Notes under the pieces: model-generated
Seen by the model: only the letters and a program-made list of their open reading frames with translations
The model's database searches: none
What the model was told of the DNA's origin: nothing
Program-made: the position numbers and the translations under genes
Part shown: one piece after another, positions 19,590 through 28,781 of the stretch
Numbering within the stretch: the stretch's first letter is position 1
How the letters are laid out: every line of letters begins with the position of its first letter
Origin: Bifidobacterium apousia
GTDB lineage: Bacteria; Actinomycetota; Actinomycetes; Actinomycetales; Bifidobacteriaceae
Length of the DNA stretch: 64,000 bases
Reading direction: 5' to 3'
Assembly (NCBI RefSeq): GCF_007559275.1
Contig: NZ_VMHK01000005.1
Coordinates: forward strand, 59,740 to 123,739

Positions 19590-22469
19590 CTACTTGTCGA
19601 GCACCTTCTGAGGATCGGCATCGAAGGTATCGACGCAATTCTGCGAGCAGAAGTAGTAGGTCTTGCCCTGGTAGTCGCGCTTGGCTGCGGCCGTGCTGGG
19701 GTCGATGGACATCCCGCAGACTGGGTCGGTGACCTTGTCCGTCGCTGCCTGGTCCTGCTGCATGTCGTCGTGATGATGGAAGAGTCCCATCTCATTTCCT
19801 TTCTCTTGGTTGTGTTCTTGGTGGGTGGAAATACTGAGGTCCCTGGTCAGGGCATCCATGTCGATTGGCTTGGCCTCCTTGACCGGCCTGGCCTTCAGGG
19901 GCGTATGCCGCAGCCGGTTGGCGTTGAGCACCACTGACAGGGAGGAGAAGGCCATGGCTGCTCCGGCGATCATGGGGTTGAGCAGGAGGCCGATGAAGGG
20001 GTAGAGCACGCCGGCGGCGATGGGTATGCCCAGGCCGTTGTACCCGAAGGCGAACCAGAGGTTCTGATGGATGTTGCGCATGGTCGCCGCCGAAAGGTCG
20101 ATGGCCTTGACGGCCGCGTTCAGGTCGCCCGAGACCAGGGTCACGTCGGCGGACTCGATGGCCACGTCCGTTCCGGTGCCGATGGCCATGCCCAGGTCGG
20201 CCTGGGCCAGGGCCGGGGCATCGTTGATGCCGTCGCCGATCATGGCCACCTTGTGACCCTGGGCCTGAAGGGCCTTGACGATGCTCGCCTTGTCCTCGGG
20301 ATGGATCTGCGCCACCACTCGGGTGACTCCCACCTGGCCGCCGACCTGCTCAGCGGTGCCTTGGTTGTCGCCGGTCAGCATGATGGTCTGGATGTTACGC
20401 TCGTTCATGTCGTGGATGGCCTGCTTGGAGCCGGCCTTGACCTGGTCGGTCACGGCAAGAACCCCGGCAAGCCTGCCGTCGATGGCTACGAAGATGGTTG
20501 TGCGGCCCTGATCCTCCCAGCTGCGGGCGGTGTCGAAAAGGGGTTGCGCGCCTGCCTGGTCCGCCTTTTCGTTCCCTAGATCGATTCCCTTGCCCTCGAG
20601 CAGCCTGCGGTTGCCGACAAGGACATGGAGGGTATTCTCTTCATTCCGGCTGTTTTCTGTCATGCTCTTGAAGGAGCCGGAGGGGAAGGTTGCATCGATG
20701 CCGGCGCCGGTGACCGAGTCGAAGTCCTTGATCGGGACCAGCTCCAGATTGCGGTCCTTTGCGGTCTGGACGATGGCCTGGGCCAGGGGGTGCTCGGAAT
20801 TGCTCTCGGCACTCGCGGCTGCCCTGATCAGCAGGTCCTCATCCAGACCCTGCACGCTCAGGGCATCAGCCAGTTCAGGTCGGCCCTGGGTGATGGTGCC
20901 AGTCTTGTCAAGGACGATGGTATCGACGTCATGCGCTCCCTGCAGGGCCTCCGCCGACCGGTAGAGCACACCGGCACGGGCGCCGCGTCCAGTGCCGATC
21001 GTTACGGACAGGGGGGTGGCCAGGCCCAAGGCGCAGGGGCAGGCGATGACCAGGACGGAGACCGCCGCCACGATTCCGTATACTCCGCGGGGCATGGGGC
21101 CGAACGCCCACCAGGCCACGAAGGTCCAGAGCGCTACCAGGATGACCCCGGGGATGAAGATTGACGATATCCGGTCGGCCAGCTTCTGGATGGGTGCCTT
21201 GGAGGTCTGAGCCGTCTTGACCAGCCGAATGATCTGCGCCAGAACGGTGTCCTGTCCTACCTGGGTGGCCTTGTAGCGCAGGGAGCCTGTGCCGTTGACG
21301 GTGGCTCCGACCAGGGAATCGCCCTCCTGCTTGAGGACAGGCATGGGCTCGCCGGTCACCATGGATTCGTCCACAGAGGATGATCCGGAAATGACCTGGC
21401 CGTCCACCGGCAGCTTCTCGCCCGGATGGACCTGGATCACGTCTCCGACGGCTACATCGTCGACGGCGATCTCCTGGGTGGTCTCCCTGCCGTCCTGGCC
21501 GGTCCTCACCACGGTGGCGGTCTTGGGTCTCAATCCGACAAGGGCGCGGATGGCATCGCCAGTGCCGCGCCGGGCCCTTGCCTCCAGGATCTGGCCGAGG
21601 ATCATCAGGGTGATGATGGTGCCCACAGCCTCGTAGTAGGGTTCGCGGCTTCCCTCAGGCAGGAGCTGCGGGGCCACGGTGACCACCAGTGAGTAGAGGA
21701 AGGCCGTGGCAGTGCCTAGGGCGACCAGGGAGTTCATCTCCGGGGCCCGGTGCGCCAGGGCCAGCCATCCGGTGCGGTGGATGGGCCAGCCTGAGTAGAA
21801 CATCACCGGCAGGATCAGGACCAGCTGGACCCAGGGGTTCATCAGCATGTGGGGCATGGGCAGGAACATGCCGAACATGGCCGGGATGAAGACCGGGAGT
21901 GTGAAGACCAGGGCTACGATGAACCGCCTGGTCAGGTCACGGATTTCTGCCGTGCGCTCCTGATCCGCCTCGTCCTGGTCGCTGCCGCCATTGGTCTGGG
22001 CGGGCTTGGCGGATTCGGTGGGTTCGGCTTGTGGGCGCTCGCCTTGTGACTGGCTGCCCTGTGCTTGTTTGGATTGTGCCTCGGCGCTGCCGGTTGTCGG
22101 TCCATCGGTGGCCCGGAGCATCCCGTGGAGCATGTTCATCCCGCAGGCGAAGGGGTAGTCGCCGGCCTTGGGCGGGGTCAGCTGGACGGTCGAGGTCTGG
22201 AAGGCGGGCAGGGTCTTGTCGATGTTGAAATCGTTGAAGACCACGTGCGAGGAGCACTCTCCGCTCTCCTGGCGGTCGAAGACCAGCTTGACCGGCCGCC
22301 CGGCCTGGACTTGGATCAGCTGGGGGCTGTATCCGCCCTTGACTGTGATGTGGACTGTCTGGACGCCGCCCTCATCCTTGGCCTGGGTGGCCTTTCTGGG
22401 CGCGAAGAAGTACCAGATGATGCCCGCCGTTATGGCCAGGGCCGCGATAAGGACCAGGATGCTGCTCAT
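19590..22469 (-). CDS. copA: Copper-exporting P1B-ATPase fused to cupredoxin-like and YHS domains
   Basis: A 959-residue copper-efflux ATPase with an unusual layout. One N-terminal helix (about 3-22) leads to a cupredoxin-like domain (about 36-122) with candidate Cu ligands in ECSSHV and [10 protein letters not shown] Gln/Glu-rich linker follows, then the P-type core with eight helices: CPC near 474, DKTGT near 518, SEHPLA and [12 protein letters not shown]-terminal YHS domain (about 910-955) has DPVCGM and YYFCSQNC. There is no N-terminal CxxC heavy-metal domain. I start at the ATG at 22469: TATAGT ends 7 bases upstream (leaderless) and overlaps a perfect CsoR-type palindrome; the frame is open to 22526 but those codons span the operator. 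Confidence 0.92.
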   Translation of the reverse strand: MSSILVLIAALAITAGIIWYFFAPRKATQAKDEGGVQTVHITVKGGYSPQLIQVQAGRPVKLVFDRQESGECSSHVVFNDFNIDKTLPAFQTSTVQLTPPKAGDYPFACGMNMLHGMLRATDGPTTGSAEAQSKQAQGSQSQGERPQAEPTESAKPAQTNGGSDQDEADQERTAEIRDLTRRFIVALVFTLPVFIPAMFGMFLPMPHMLMNPWVQLVLILPVMFYSGWPIHRTGWLALAHRAPEMNSLVALGTATAFLYSLVVTVAPQLLPEGSREPYYEAVGTIITLMILGQILEARARRGTGDAIRALVGLRPKTATVVRTGQDGRETTQEIAVDDVAVGDVIQVHPGEKLPVDGQVISGSSSVDESMVTGEPMPVLKQEGDSLVGATVNGTGSLRYKATQVGQDTVLAQIIRLVKTAQTSKAPIQKLADRISSIFIPGVILVALWTFVAWWAFGPMPRGVYGIVAAVSVLVIACPCALGLATPLSVTIGTGRGARAGVLYRSAEALQGAHDVDTIVLDKTGTITQGRPELADALSVQGLDEDLLIRAAASAESNSEHPLAQAIVQTAKDRNLELVPIKDFDSVTGAGIDATFPSGSFKSMTENSRNEENTLHVLVGNRRLLEGKGIDLGNEKADQAGAQPLFDTARSWEDQGRTTIFVAIDGRLAGVLAVTDQVKAGSKQAIHDMNERNIQTIMLTGDNQGTAEQVGGQVGVTRVVAQIHPEDKASIVKALQAQGHKVAMIGDGINDAPALAQADLGMAIGTGTDVAIESADVTLVSGDLNAAVKAIDLSAATMRNIHQNLWFAFGYNGLGIPIAAGVLYPFIGLLLNPMIAGAAMAFSSLSVVLNANRLRHTPLKARPVKEAKPIDMDALTRDLSISTHQEHNQEKGNEMGLFHHHDDMQQDQAATDKVTDPVCGMSIDPSTAAAKRDYQGKTYYFCSQNCVDTFDADPQKVLDK

Positions 22470-22478
22470 GTGGCTCAC

Positions 22479-22497
22479 TATACCCCCCAGGGGTATA
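22479..22497. promoter_or_regulatory. CsoR operator in the copA/csoR divergent promoter
   Basis: The 19-base perfect palindrome TATACCCC-CCA-GGGGTATA matches the known CsoR box (GC-rich core flanked by TATA). Its minus-strand end overlaps the copA -10 (TATAGT, 22482-22477) and its plus-strand end overlaps a TATACT (22494-22499) that could be the csoR -10. Copper-free CsoR bound here would shut off both genes. Confidence 0.9.
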
Positions 22498-22588
22498 CTG
22501 ATAGTGAATTTCGAGATGGGTTTCATGAATTCGAGTCAGTCTTGGCTGCGTCATGAAGGCCATGGGATGAATGCGAATGGAGTGAATC

Positions 22589-22870
22589 GTGCCCGGATAT
22601 GCCAACGATAAAAAGCGGACCATAACCAGACTGCGGCGTGTCGAGGGCCAGGTCAGGGCCATCGAGCAGATGGTTGAGTCGGACACTTACTGCATCGATA
22701 TCCTCACCCAGATCGCCGCCTCGACCAGCGCCCTGAAGTCGGTGGCCCTGACCCTGCTGGACGACCACATGAACCACTGCGTCCGCGAAGCTGCCGAAAA
22801 GGGGGGTGAAGAGGCCGACGAGAAGATGCAGGAGGCCTCCGAGGCCATCGCCCGGCTGGTTCGCTCCTAG
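22589..22870 (+). CDS. csoR: CsoR-family copper-sensing repressor
   Basis: A 93-residue all-helical repressor of the CsoR/RcnR family. The Cu(I) ligand set C-H-C is complete: Cys in SDTYCID, and His and Cys in DDHMNHC. This favours copper over nickel or formaldehyde sensing. The start is GTG (22589) with GGAG 6-7 bases upstream. It is divergent from copA across a perfect CsoR box, so it represses copA and probably itself, with Cu(I) as inducer. Confidence 0.93.
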   Translation: MPGYANDKKRTITRLRRVEGQVRAIEQMVESDTYCIDILTQIAASTSALKSVALTLLDDHMNHCVREAAEKGGEEADEKMQEASEAIARLVRS

Positions 22871-23019
22871 CAGCCCTTGTCAGACAGGTCCAATCGGACT
22901 GGGGATTCTGGTGGGCATGCCTGGAATATCGAATAGGCTGAACGGCCTCGGCTGCCATCGGACCAATAAAAAATGCCTTCGACCGACATCAGTCAGCCAA
23001 AGACATTTCCATTTCTTCG

Positions 23020-23102
23020 TGCGAACGGAGGGAGTTGAACCCTCACGAGCATCAGCTCACTGCCACCTGAAGACAGCGCGTCTACCATTCCGCCACGTTC
23101 GC
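23020..23102 (-). tRNA. tRNA-Leu (anticodon CAG)
   Basis: On the minus strand the 7-base acceptor stem GCGAACG/CGTTCGC closes a full type II tRNA: D-arm GGCGGAATGGTAGACGC, anticodon stem CTGTC/GGCAG with loop TTCAGGT (anticodon CAG), a long variable arm (GTGAGC..GCTCGT) and T-arm GAGGGTTCAACTCCCTC. The discriminator is A at 23020 and CCA is not encoded. The long variable arm and CAG anticodon identify leucine. Confidence 0.95.
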
Positions 23103-23158
23103 AGACAACTGGAAAGGTTAGCACGGTTGTCTGCGCGGCGCAATAATGGCGTGTTGGC

Positions 23159-24457
23159 TCAGCCCTTGGATCCGTGGGCGTAGAACCTGGCCAGCGTCTC
23201 CTTCTTGTAGTCGTCGAAGTAGCCGCCATCGATGGACCGGCGGATCTCGTCCAGCAGCCTTACGAAGAAGCGCTCGTTGTGGATGGTGGCCAGCGTGTAG
23301 CCGTTGAGCTCGTGGGCGCGGAGCAGATGGTCGATGTAGGCCCGGGAGTAGTGGGTGCAGGTATAGCAGTCGCAGTCCTCTTCGATGGGTCTGAAATCGG
23401 TCTTGAACTGGGCACGCTTGATGTTCCAGCGGCCGTCACGGGTGAAGACGGCCCCGTTGCGTCCACAGCGGGCCGGGGATACGCAGTCGAAGGTGTCCCC
23501 GCCGTTCTCCACGCCTGCAAAGATGTCGTCCACAGCGGCGATGCCCAGGACGTGCCTGGGCCGGGATTCGGGCATTTCGTCGCAGATCCAGGCGCAGGTC
23601 TGCCCCAGCAGCCGTTTCTCTATGGCGCCCCCGATGCCCACGCCGTCGAAGTCCAGGGAGGCGATCTGGCGGGCGGCGCGTCGGCGCAAATCCTCATAAT
23701 TGGCCCCCTGCACCACGCCGAACAGGGCCTGGTAGGGCTTGCCGGTCCGCGCTTGGGTCAGCCTGTGGTGCTCGTCCACGCAGCGTTTGGCCCAACGGAA
23801 GGTGCGCTCCACTGACTGTTCCTGGTAGGTGCGGGTGTTCATTAGGGTGGTCAGCTCGTCGAAGGAGAACATGATGTCGGCTCCGATGCGGTGCTGGATG
23901 CCCATGGAGATCTCGGCCGAGAAGCGGTGCCGGTCGCCGTTGAGCGGGGACTTGAAGGTGACCCCGTCCTCATCCACGAAGGCCAGGCGCTCCTTGCCTT
24001 CGGCGATCACCTGGTCCGACTTCATGCCGGTCACGTCCATGGCCAGGGTCTTCTTGAATCCCGCCCCCAGCGAGAGCACCTGGAAGCCGCCCGAGTCGGT
24101 GTAGGTGGGGCCGTCCCAGTTCATGAACCGGGCCAGGCCGCCTGCTTGATCCAGAATGTCGGGGCCCGGGCGTTCGAACAGGTGGAAGGCGTTGGCCAGA
24201 AGGACCTGGGCACCCAGCTGCCGCATTTGCTCGGGCAGGACGGCCTTCATAGCCGCCTGGGTGGCCACGGGGATGAATGCGGGGGTGTGGATGTCTCCGT
24301 GAGGAGTGTGGATGATGCCGGTGCGGCCGTAGCGGCGGCCATTGCGTCCCAGGCCTTCGGGGCTATCGGGCAGACGGTTCAGGGTCTCGAATGAGAATGC
24401 GGTGCGGTCGCCGGGTCGGCCCGGCGTGGCTCCCAGCGGGTTGGTGATCAGGCTCAT
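23159..24457 (-). CDS. tgt: tRNA-guanine transglycosylase
   Basis: A 432-residue TIM-barrel enzyme that swaps guanine-34 for preQ1 (or queuine) in GUN-anticodon tRNAs. Catalytic and binding motifs include the first Asp in TYTDSGGFQVLSL, LNTRTYQEQ and GVVQGANYEDLRR. The zinc site is CDCYTCTHY plus a downstream His, near the C-terminus. I start at the ATG at 24457, because TACAGT ends 6 bases before it (leaderless) and upstream codons look non-coding. It is divergent from the HtrA gene and follows tRNA-Leu on the same strand. No other queuosine gene is in the window. Confidence 0.94.
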   Translation of the reverse strand: MSLITNPLGATPGRPGDRTAFSFETLNRLPDSPEGLGRNGRRYGRTGIIHTPHGDIHTPAFIPVATQAAMKAVLPEQMRQLGAQVLLANAFHLFERPGPDILDQAGGLARFMNWDGPTYTDSGGFQVLSLGAGFKKTLAMDVTGMKSDQVIAEGKERLAFVDEDGVTFKSPLNGDRHRFSAEISMGIQHRIGADIMFSFDELTTLMNTRTYQEQSVERTFRWAKRCVDEHHRLTQARTGKPYQALFGVVQGANYEDLRRRAARQIASLDFDGVGIGGAIEKRLLGQTCAWICDEMPESRPRHVLGIAAVDDIFAGVENGGDTFDCVSPARCGRNGAVFTRDGRWNIKRAQFKTDFRPIEEDCDCYTCTHYSRAYIDHLLRAHELNGYTLATIHNERFFVRLLDEIRRSIDGGYFDDYKKETLARFYAHGSKG

Positions 24458-24689
24458 GGCTCCACTGTATCCAAGACATCCAACCGTCCCGCAGCTGCCC
24501 TGTGTACAGTCGATATGACTTTCATGCAATGTCCAGACAACATTCAGCATTTCGGCCCTAGACTTGGAAGCAATGCATGCGAGGACCCGCTTCGCCTGTC
24601 AGCCGGAAACAGCAAAAAGCGCGGGCGACGGGGTAGATTGACAAGCGTGACCGAATAGCAGGCAGCGGCATCGATCCGAAGGAGCAGAA

Positions 24690-26552
24690 ATGGCTGAAGA
24701 GCACAAGGCCGACCCTTGGAGGGGCGGCGATGACGGTCAGTCCTGGCAGCCAAGCCACATCGAGCGCGGGGCCGCCGAGCAAGAGCAGGAGACGGGAGCC
24801 TCCACAGACCAGACCGACTCTGCTCAAGTCCCAGCGACAGAAGCAGGGGACCAGCAGACTCAGGCCTGGGATCAGAGGCCCACGACCCCTATTGACATGC
24901 CTGGTGGCGATGCACGGTCCACGACTGCGGAAACCGGGTCGAATGGCGATAGCAACGCCGGGGCTTCAGCCTCCGCCTCCAACGGCTCGACTACAGGGCA
25001 GGATGCGCAGACGCAGCAGCAGTCTTACTATCGGCCTGCGCCCGAGTATGGTGCCTACGCACCTGCAGGCTCGCGTCCGCCCGCCAGCGATCAGGGTCAG
25101 CAGCAGCCCAGCCAGGGGTATGGCTCCAGTCCTCAGCAGGGCTTCTTCGGACAATACGGACAGCCAGGCCAGTTCGGGCAGAACGGCCAGCCCCGTCCGA
25201 ATGCCGGCCAGAGCCCCCAGGGTGGCCAGCCCTCCGGCCAGGGTCCCTTCGTGCCTTTCGGATCCGGCGGCCCCAACAACGGCCGGTCCGGTCCTGGCAA
25301 TAACGCCGGCAGCAGCATGAGCGGCACGGGCAAGTACGTCTTCACCGCCGTGGTGGCCGCCCTGGTGGCCGCAGCCCTCATGCTGGGCCTGGGCTGGGCG
25401 GCACTGTCCAACGGATGGATCACCCTGCCCTCGTCCTCCTCGCTGAACGGGGTCTCCTCCAATTCCTCGGGCCAGGGCACAGCCAAGGTCCAGGGCGGCC
25501 AGGCTCCCGACTGGCAGGCCATCAGCAAGCAGGTTTCCGAGTCCGTGGTCTCTATCCAGGTGCAGACCAAGAGCGGGGTGGGGGCCGGATCGGGCGCGGT
25601 CTTCGACACCCAGGGCCATGTGGTCACCAACAACCACGTGGTCGATGGTGCCCAGGAGATTCACGTCACCCTCTCCAACGGGCAGATGTACACGGCCAAG
25701 GTGGTCGGCACCGACACCACGGCCGATCTGGCCATCCTCAGCCTGGATCAGGCGCCCTCCGACCTGAAGCCTGTGAAGTTCGCCGACTCCGAAAAGCTGG
25801 CTGTGGGCGAGAATGTCATGGCCATCGGCAACCCACTGGGTTACGAGAACACGGCCACCACCGGCATCGTCTCGGCTCTGAACCGCCCGGTCTCGGTCAT
25901 GGACGAGAGCAACAATAACCCCATTGTAACCAACGCGGTCCAGCTGGATGCGGCCATCAACCCCGGCAACTCGGGTGGCCCCACCTTCAACGCGGCCGGC
26001 GAGGTCATCGGGATCAACTCCTCCATCGCCTCCATGGCCTCCTCCAAGTCCGAGGCGGGATCCATCGGCATCGGGTTCGCCATCCCCTCCAACCTGGTCA
26101 AGCGGATCGCTGATGAGATCATCAAGGACGGCAAGGCCAAGCATGTCTCCCTGGGTGTCACCATCCAGAGCAGTACAGCCCAGGCCGATGGGGTCACCCG
26201 AGGGGGGGCCAAGGTCACCAAGGTGGTCTCCGGCTCCCCGGCCGACAAGGCGGGCATCAAGACTGGCGACACCATCGTGGCCTTCAACGGCCATGCGGTC
26301 AACAACAACTTCTCCCTGCTGGGCTTTGTCCGGGCCGCCGCCTTCGGTGACTCGGTCAAGATCACCGTGGTCAGGGACGGCAAGACCTCCGAAGTGAACG
26401 CCACTCTGGACCGCGAGGAACAGACCGTTCAGGGCAAGCCCAGGACCAACAGGAGGAACTCGGACGGCAGTGGCCAGGACGGCGACTCCGACCAGGGCGG
26501 TTCGGGCGACGACGACTCCATAGATCCCTTCCGCTTCTTCTTCGGGCAGTGA
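24690..26552 (+). CDS. HtrA/DegP-type membrane-anchored serine protease with PDZ domain
   Basis: A 620-residue envelope protease. A long disordered cytoplasmic N-terminus (1-210, rich in Gln, Gly, Pro and Ser) precedes one membrane helix (about 215-240). The trypsin-like domain (about 270-470) has the triad His in NNHVVDG (near 316), Asp in TTADLAIL (near 345) and Ser in PGNSGGP (near 426). A PDZ domain (about 480-585) and a polar tail ending in DDDSIDPFRFFFGQ follow. The ATG has GAAGGAG upstream. A TAGATT hexamer lies ~45 bases upstream, followed by a 3-codon frame GTG-ACC-GAA-TAG. Confidence 0.92.
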   Translation: MAEEHKADPWRGGDDGQSWQPSHIERGAAEQEQETGASTDQTDSAQVPATEAGDQQTQAWDQRPTTPIDMPGGDARSTTAETGSNGDSNAGASASASNGSTTGQDAQTQQQSYYRPAPEYGAYAPAGSRPPASDQGQQQPSQGYGSSPQQGFFGQYGQPGQFGQNGQPRPNAGQSPQGGQPSGQGPFVPFGSGGPNNGRSGPGNNAGSSMSGTGKYVFTAVVAALVAAALMLGLGWAALSNGWITLPSSSSLNGVSSNSSGQGTAKVQGGQAPDWQAISKQVSESVVSIQVQTKSGVGAGSGAVFDTQGHVVTNNHVVDGAQEIHVTLSNGQMYTAKVVGTDTTADLAILSLDQAPSDLKPVKFADSEKLAVGENVMAIGNPLGYENTATTGIVSALNRPVSVMDESNNNPIVTNAVQLDAAINPGNSGGPTFNAAGEVIGINSSIASMASSKSEAGSIGIGFAIPSNLVKRIADEIIKDGKAKHVSLGVTIQSSTAQADGVTRGGAKVTKVVSGSPADKAGIKTGDTIVAFNGHAVNNNFSLLGFVRAAAFGDSVKITVVRDGKTSEVNATLDREEQTVQGKPRTNRRNSDGSGQDGDSDQGGSGDDDSIDPFRFFFGQ

Positions 26553-26568
26553 TCCGGGACTGACCCGT

Positions 26569-26604
26569 AGGGGCCGCATCCGTCAGATGACGGGCGCGGC
26601 CCCT
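26569..26604 (+). terminator. Terminator-like hairpin after the HtrA gene
   Basis: Perfect 9-base arms AGGGGCCGC / GCGGCCCCT enclose an 18-base loop that can itself pair (CCGTCA..TGACGG), 17 bases past the stop codon. There is no strong T-run after it, so it may be factor-assisted. Confidence 0.6.
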
Positions 26605-26652
26605 TGCCATATCCGCCGTCCGCCGCTGGGCCTGGCGCGGTATAGGCTTGAT

Positions 26653-26700
26653 ATGTCAGGTGCAGAAGAGAGCCGTGATCCGGCTGCGGCTGTCAGGTAG
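26653..26700 (+). CDS. Possible 15-codon leader peptide before the metal ATPase
   Basis: A short frame, ATG to TAG, opens 6 bases after TATAGG, so it would be the first codon run on a leaderless message. The ATPase gene begins 25 bases after its stop with its own GGGGAAG site. It contains Glu, Arg and Ala but no run of a single codon. It may simply be transcription-start context; expression is inferred only. Confidence 0.3.
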   Translation: MSGAEESRDPAAAVR

Positions 26701-26725
26701 ACAAGTCCGGAGCGGGGAAGTGGTC

Positions 26726-28693
26726 ATGTCAAAAATCCTGGGTTTCGCCAAGAAGGTCCCCATGCTTTGGGTGGTTCTGGTCTGCGGACTGGTCATGGGC
26801 CTGCTCTGGCACCCCTATCGCCAGGCTGCCCAATGGCTGGTGGCCGTCCTGGTGGCCGTCTCGCTGGTGGACACCCTCAAGGGGATGATCGATGACGTGC
26901 GACATGGCCACGTGGGCGTGGATATCCTGGCTGTGGTCGCCATTCTCTCCACCCTGGCTGTCAAGCAGTATTGGGCCAGCTGGGCCGTGGTCCTCATGCT
27001 CTACTCCGGCGATGCCATCGAGCAGTATGCAGGGAACAGGGCACAGAACAACCTGACGGTACTGGTTCAGGCCGCTCCTCAGGTGGCCCATGTAGTCCAG
27101 GTAGACCTGCCGGAGGGAAAGCATGGCCTTCCCAAGGAGAGCGACTGGAGCACGGTGGCGGTCGATCAGGTCCGCCTGGGAGACCTCCTGGTGGTCAAGC
27201 CCGGTGAGACCGTGCCCGTTGACGGCGAGCTGATCAGCCGCACTGCCACCCTGGATATGTCCACCATCAACGGTGAGCCCATGCCCCGCAGGCTCTACCA
27301 GGATGCCCAGGTCATGTCCGGGGCGGTCAATGGCTCGGGCACCTTCCTGATGCGGGCCCGGCAGCTGGCCCGTGATTCCCAGTATCAGCGCATCCTCAAC
27401 CTGGTGCGTTCCGCCCAGAACTCGCGGGCTGCAGTCGTCAGAACAGCTGACCTGATGGCAGTCCCCTTCACCGTGGTGGCCTTCATCATCGCCTGCGTAG
27501 CCTGGATCATCTCCGGCGTGCCGACCCGGTTCGCCCAGGTTCTGGTCCTGGCAACCCCCTGCCCTTTGCTGATCGCCGCTCCTGTGGCCTACATGGCCGG
27601 GACCGGGAGGCTGGCCAAGGCGGGGCTGCTGATCAAAACCCAGGACGTGATCGAGAATCTGGGCCGGGTCTCGCACATCTTCTTCGATAAAACAGGCACG
27701 CTGACCGTCAAACGTCCCCAAGTGGCCAAGATCGACCTGCCCGAGGGCAGGGAGCAGAAGGTCGATACAGACCGGATTCTGGCCATGGCGGGCGCTGTGG
27801 AGGCCTACTCGGTCCACATCCTGGCCAACGGGATCGCTGAGGCCGGGGCTGCCGCCCAGGAGCGGTTGCGGGCGCAGAGCAATGACGAGATCCATCTGCA
27901 TGCGCAGGAGGTTCAGGAGGACTCCGGCAACGGGGTCCAGGGTATGGTCGGCGGCCATCAGGTCAAGGTGGGCAGGGCCCAGTTCGTGGCCGACGGGAAT
28001 TCAAGTGATTCCTTTGGCCCCCTGGCGCCTGACGAGATGGCCTCCTTCGTCTCTATCGATGGGGTCCTGGCTGCCAGAATCGTCATGAAGGATGTGCCCA
28101 GGTCGGATGCCGCCCAGACCATCGCCCAGCTTCGGGAGCTGGGGATCACCCGTCTCTCCATGGTTACCGGTGACAAGGAGGCCTCGGCCCGGATCATCGC
28201 CGACCAGGTGGGCATCACCGACGTGCATGCCGGCCTCTTCCCCGAGGACAAGGCCAATCTGATCGCCAAGGCTTCCAGGGAGGAGCCCAACCGACAGCCC
28301 TTCTGGGACATCTGGCTGTCCAAATTCCTAGGGGAGTCAGTGACCAAATCCATCACCGTGATGGTGGGGGACGGGGTCAACGATGCCCCGGTCCTGGCTG
28401 CCGCCGACGTAGGCATGGCCATCACCGACGGGACCACTACGGCCGCCTCAGAATCCGCCCAGGCTGTGATCATGAACGACGACATCGCCTGCCTGCCCAG
28501 ATCGATCACCATCGCTCGCAGGACCAAGCGGGTCATGCTCCAGGCGGTCATGCTGGGACTGACCCTGGCCACGGTGGGCATGCTCTGCGCCGCCTTCGAC
28601 CTGATCCCGGTGGTTGTCGGCGCCTTTACCCAGGAGGCCATCGACGTGGTCTCCATCCTCTGGGCCCTGACTGCGCTGATAGACCGGGATTGA
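26726..28693 (+). CDS. Heavy-metal P1B-type ATPase with a TPC motif
   Basis: A 655-residue metal-exporting ATPase without an N-terminal metal-binding domain. The membrane metal site reads ATPCPLLIAAP (TPC near 277) where copper and zinc/cadmium pumps have CPC. Phosphorylation motif DKTGTLT lies near 320, and the hinge is VMVGDGVNDAPVL. The nucleotide-domain His-Pro pair of P1B pumps is replaced by SVHILANGI. TPC-type pumps form a recognised but little-studied P1B subgroup, so the metal cannot be assigned. Start at the ATG at 26726 (GGGGAAG 7 bases upstream); the frame is open to 26648. Confidence 0.88.
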   Translation: MSKILGFAKKVPMLWVVLVCGLVMGLLWHPYRQAAQWLVAVLVAVSLVDTLKGMIDDVRHGHVGVDILAVVAILSTLAVKQYWASWAVVLMLYSGDAIEQYAGNRAQNNLTVLVQAAPQVAHVVQVDLPEGKHGLPKESDWSTVAVDQVRLGDLLVVKPGETVPVDGELISRTATLDMSTINGEPMPRRLYQDAQVMSGAVNGSGTFLMRARQLARDSQYQRILNLVRSAQNSRAAVVRTADLMAVPFTVVAFIIACVAWIISGVPTRFAQVLVLATPCPLLIAAPVAYMAGTGRLAKAGLLIKTQDVIENLGRVSHIFFDKTGTLTVKRPQVAKIDLPEGREQKVDTDRILAMAGAVEAYSVHILANGIAEAGAAAQERLRAQSNDEIHLHAQEVQEDSGNGVQGMVGGHQVKVGRAQFVADGNSSDSFGPLAPDEMASFVSIDGVLAARIVMKDVPRSDAAQTIAQLRELGITRLSMVTGDKEASARIIADQVGITDVHAGLFPEDKANLIAKASREEPNRQPFWDIWLSKFLGESVTKSITVMVGDGVNDAPVLAAADVGMAITDGTTTAASESAQAVIMNDDIACLPRSITIARRTKRVMLQAVMLGLTLATVGMLCAAFDLIPVVVGAFTQEAIDVVSILWALTALIDRD

Positions 28694-28781
28694 GGCCATT
28701 TCACGACGCTTGGTGAAAGTCCCGGGGATGGAGCCCGCCTGGCTCTGTTCCCGACCCCTGCTTTGCGTTAGGCTGACAAGC

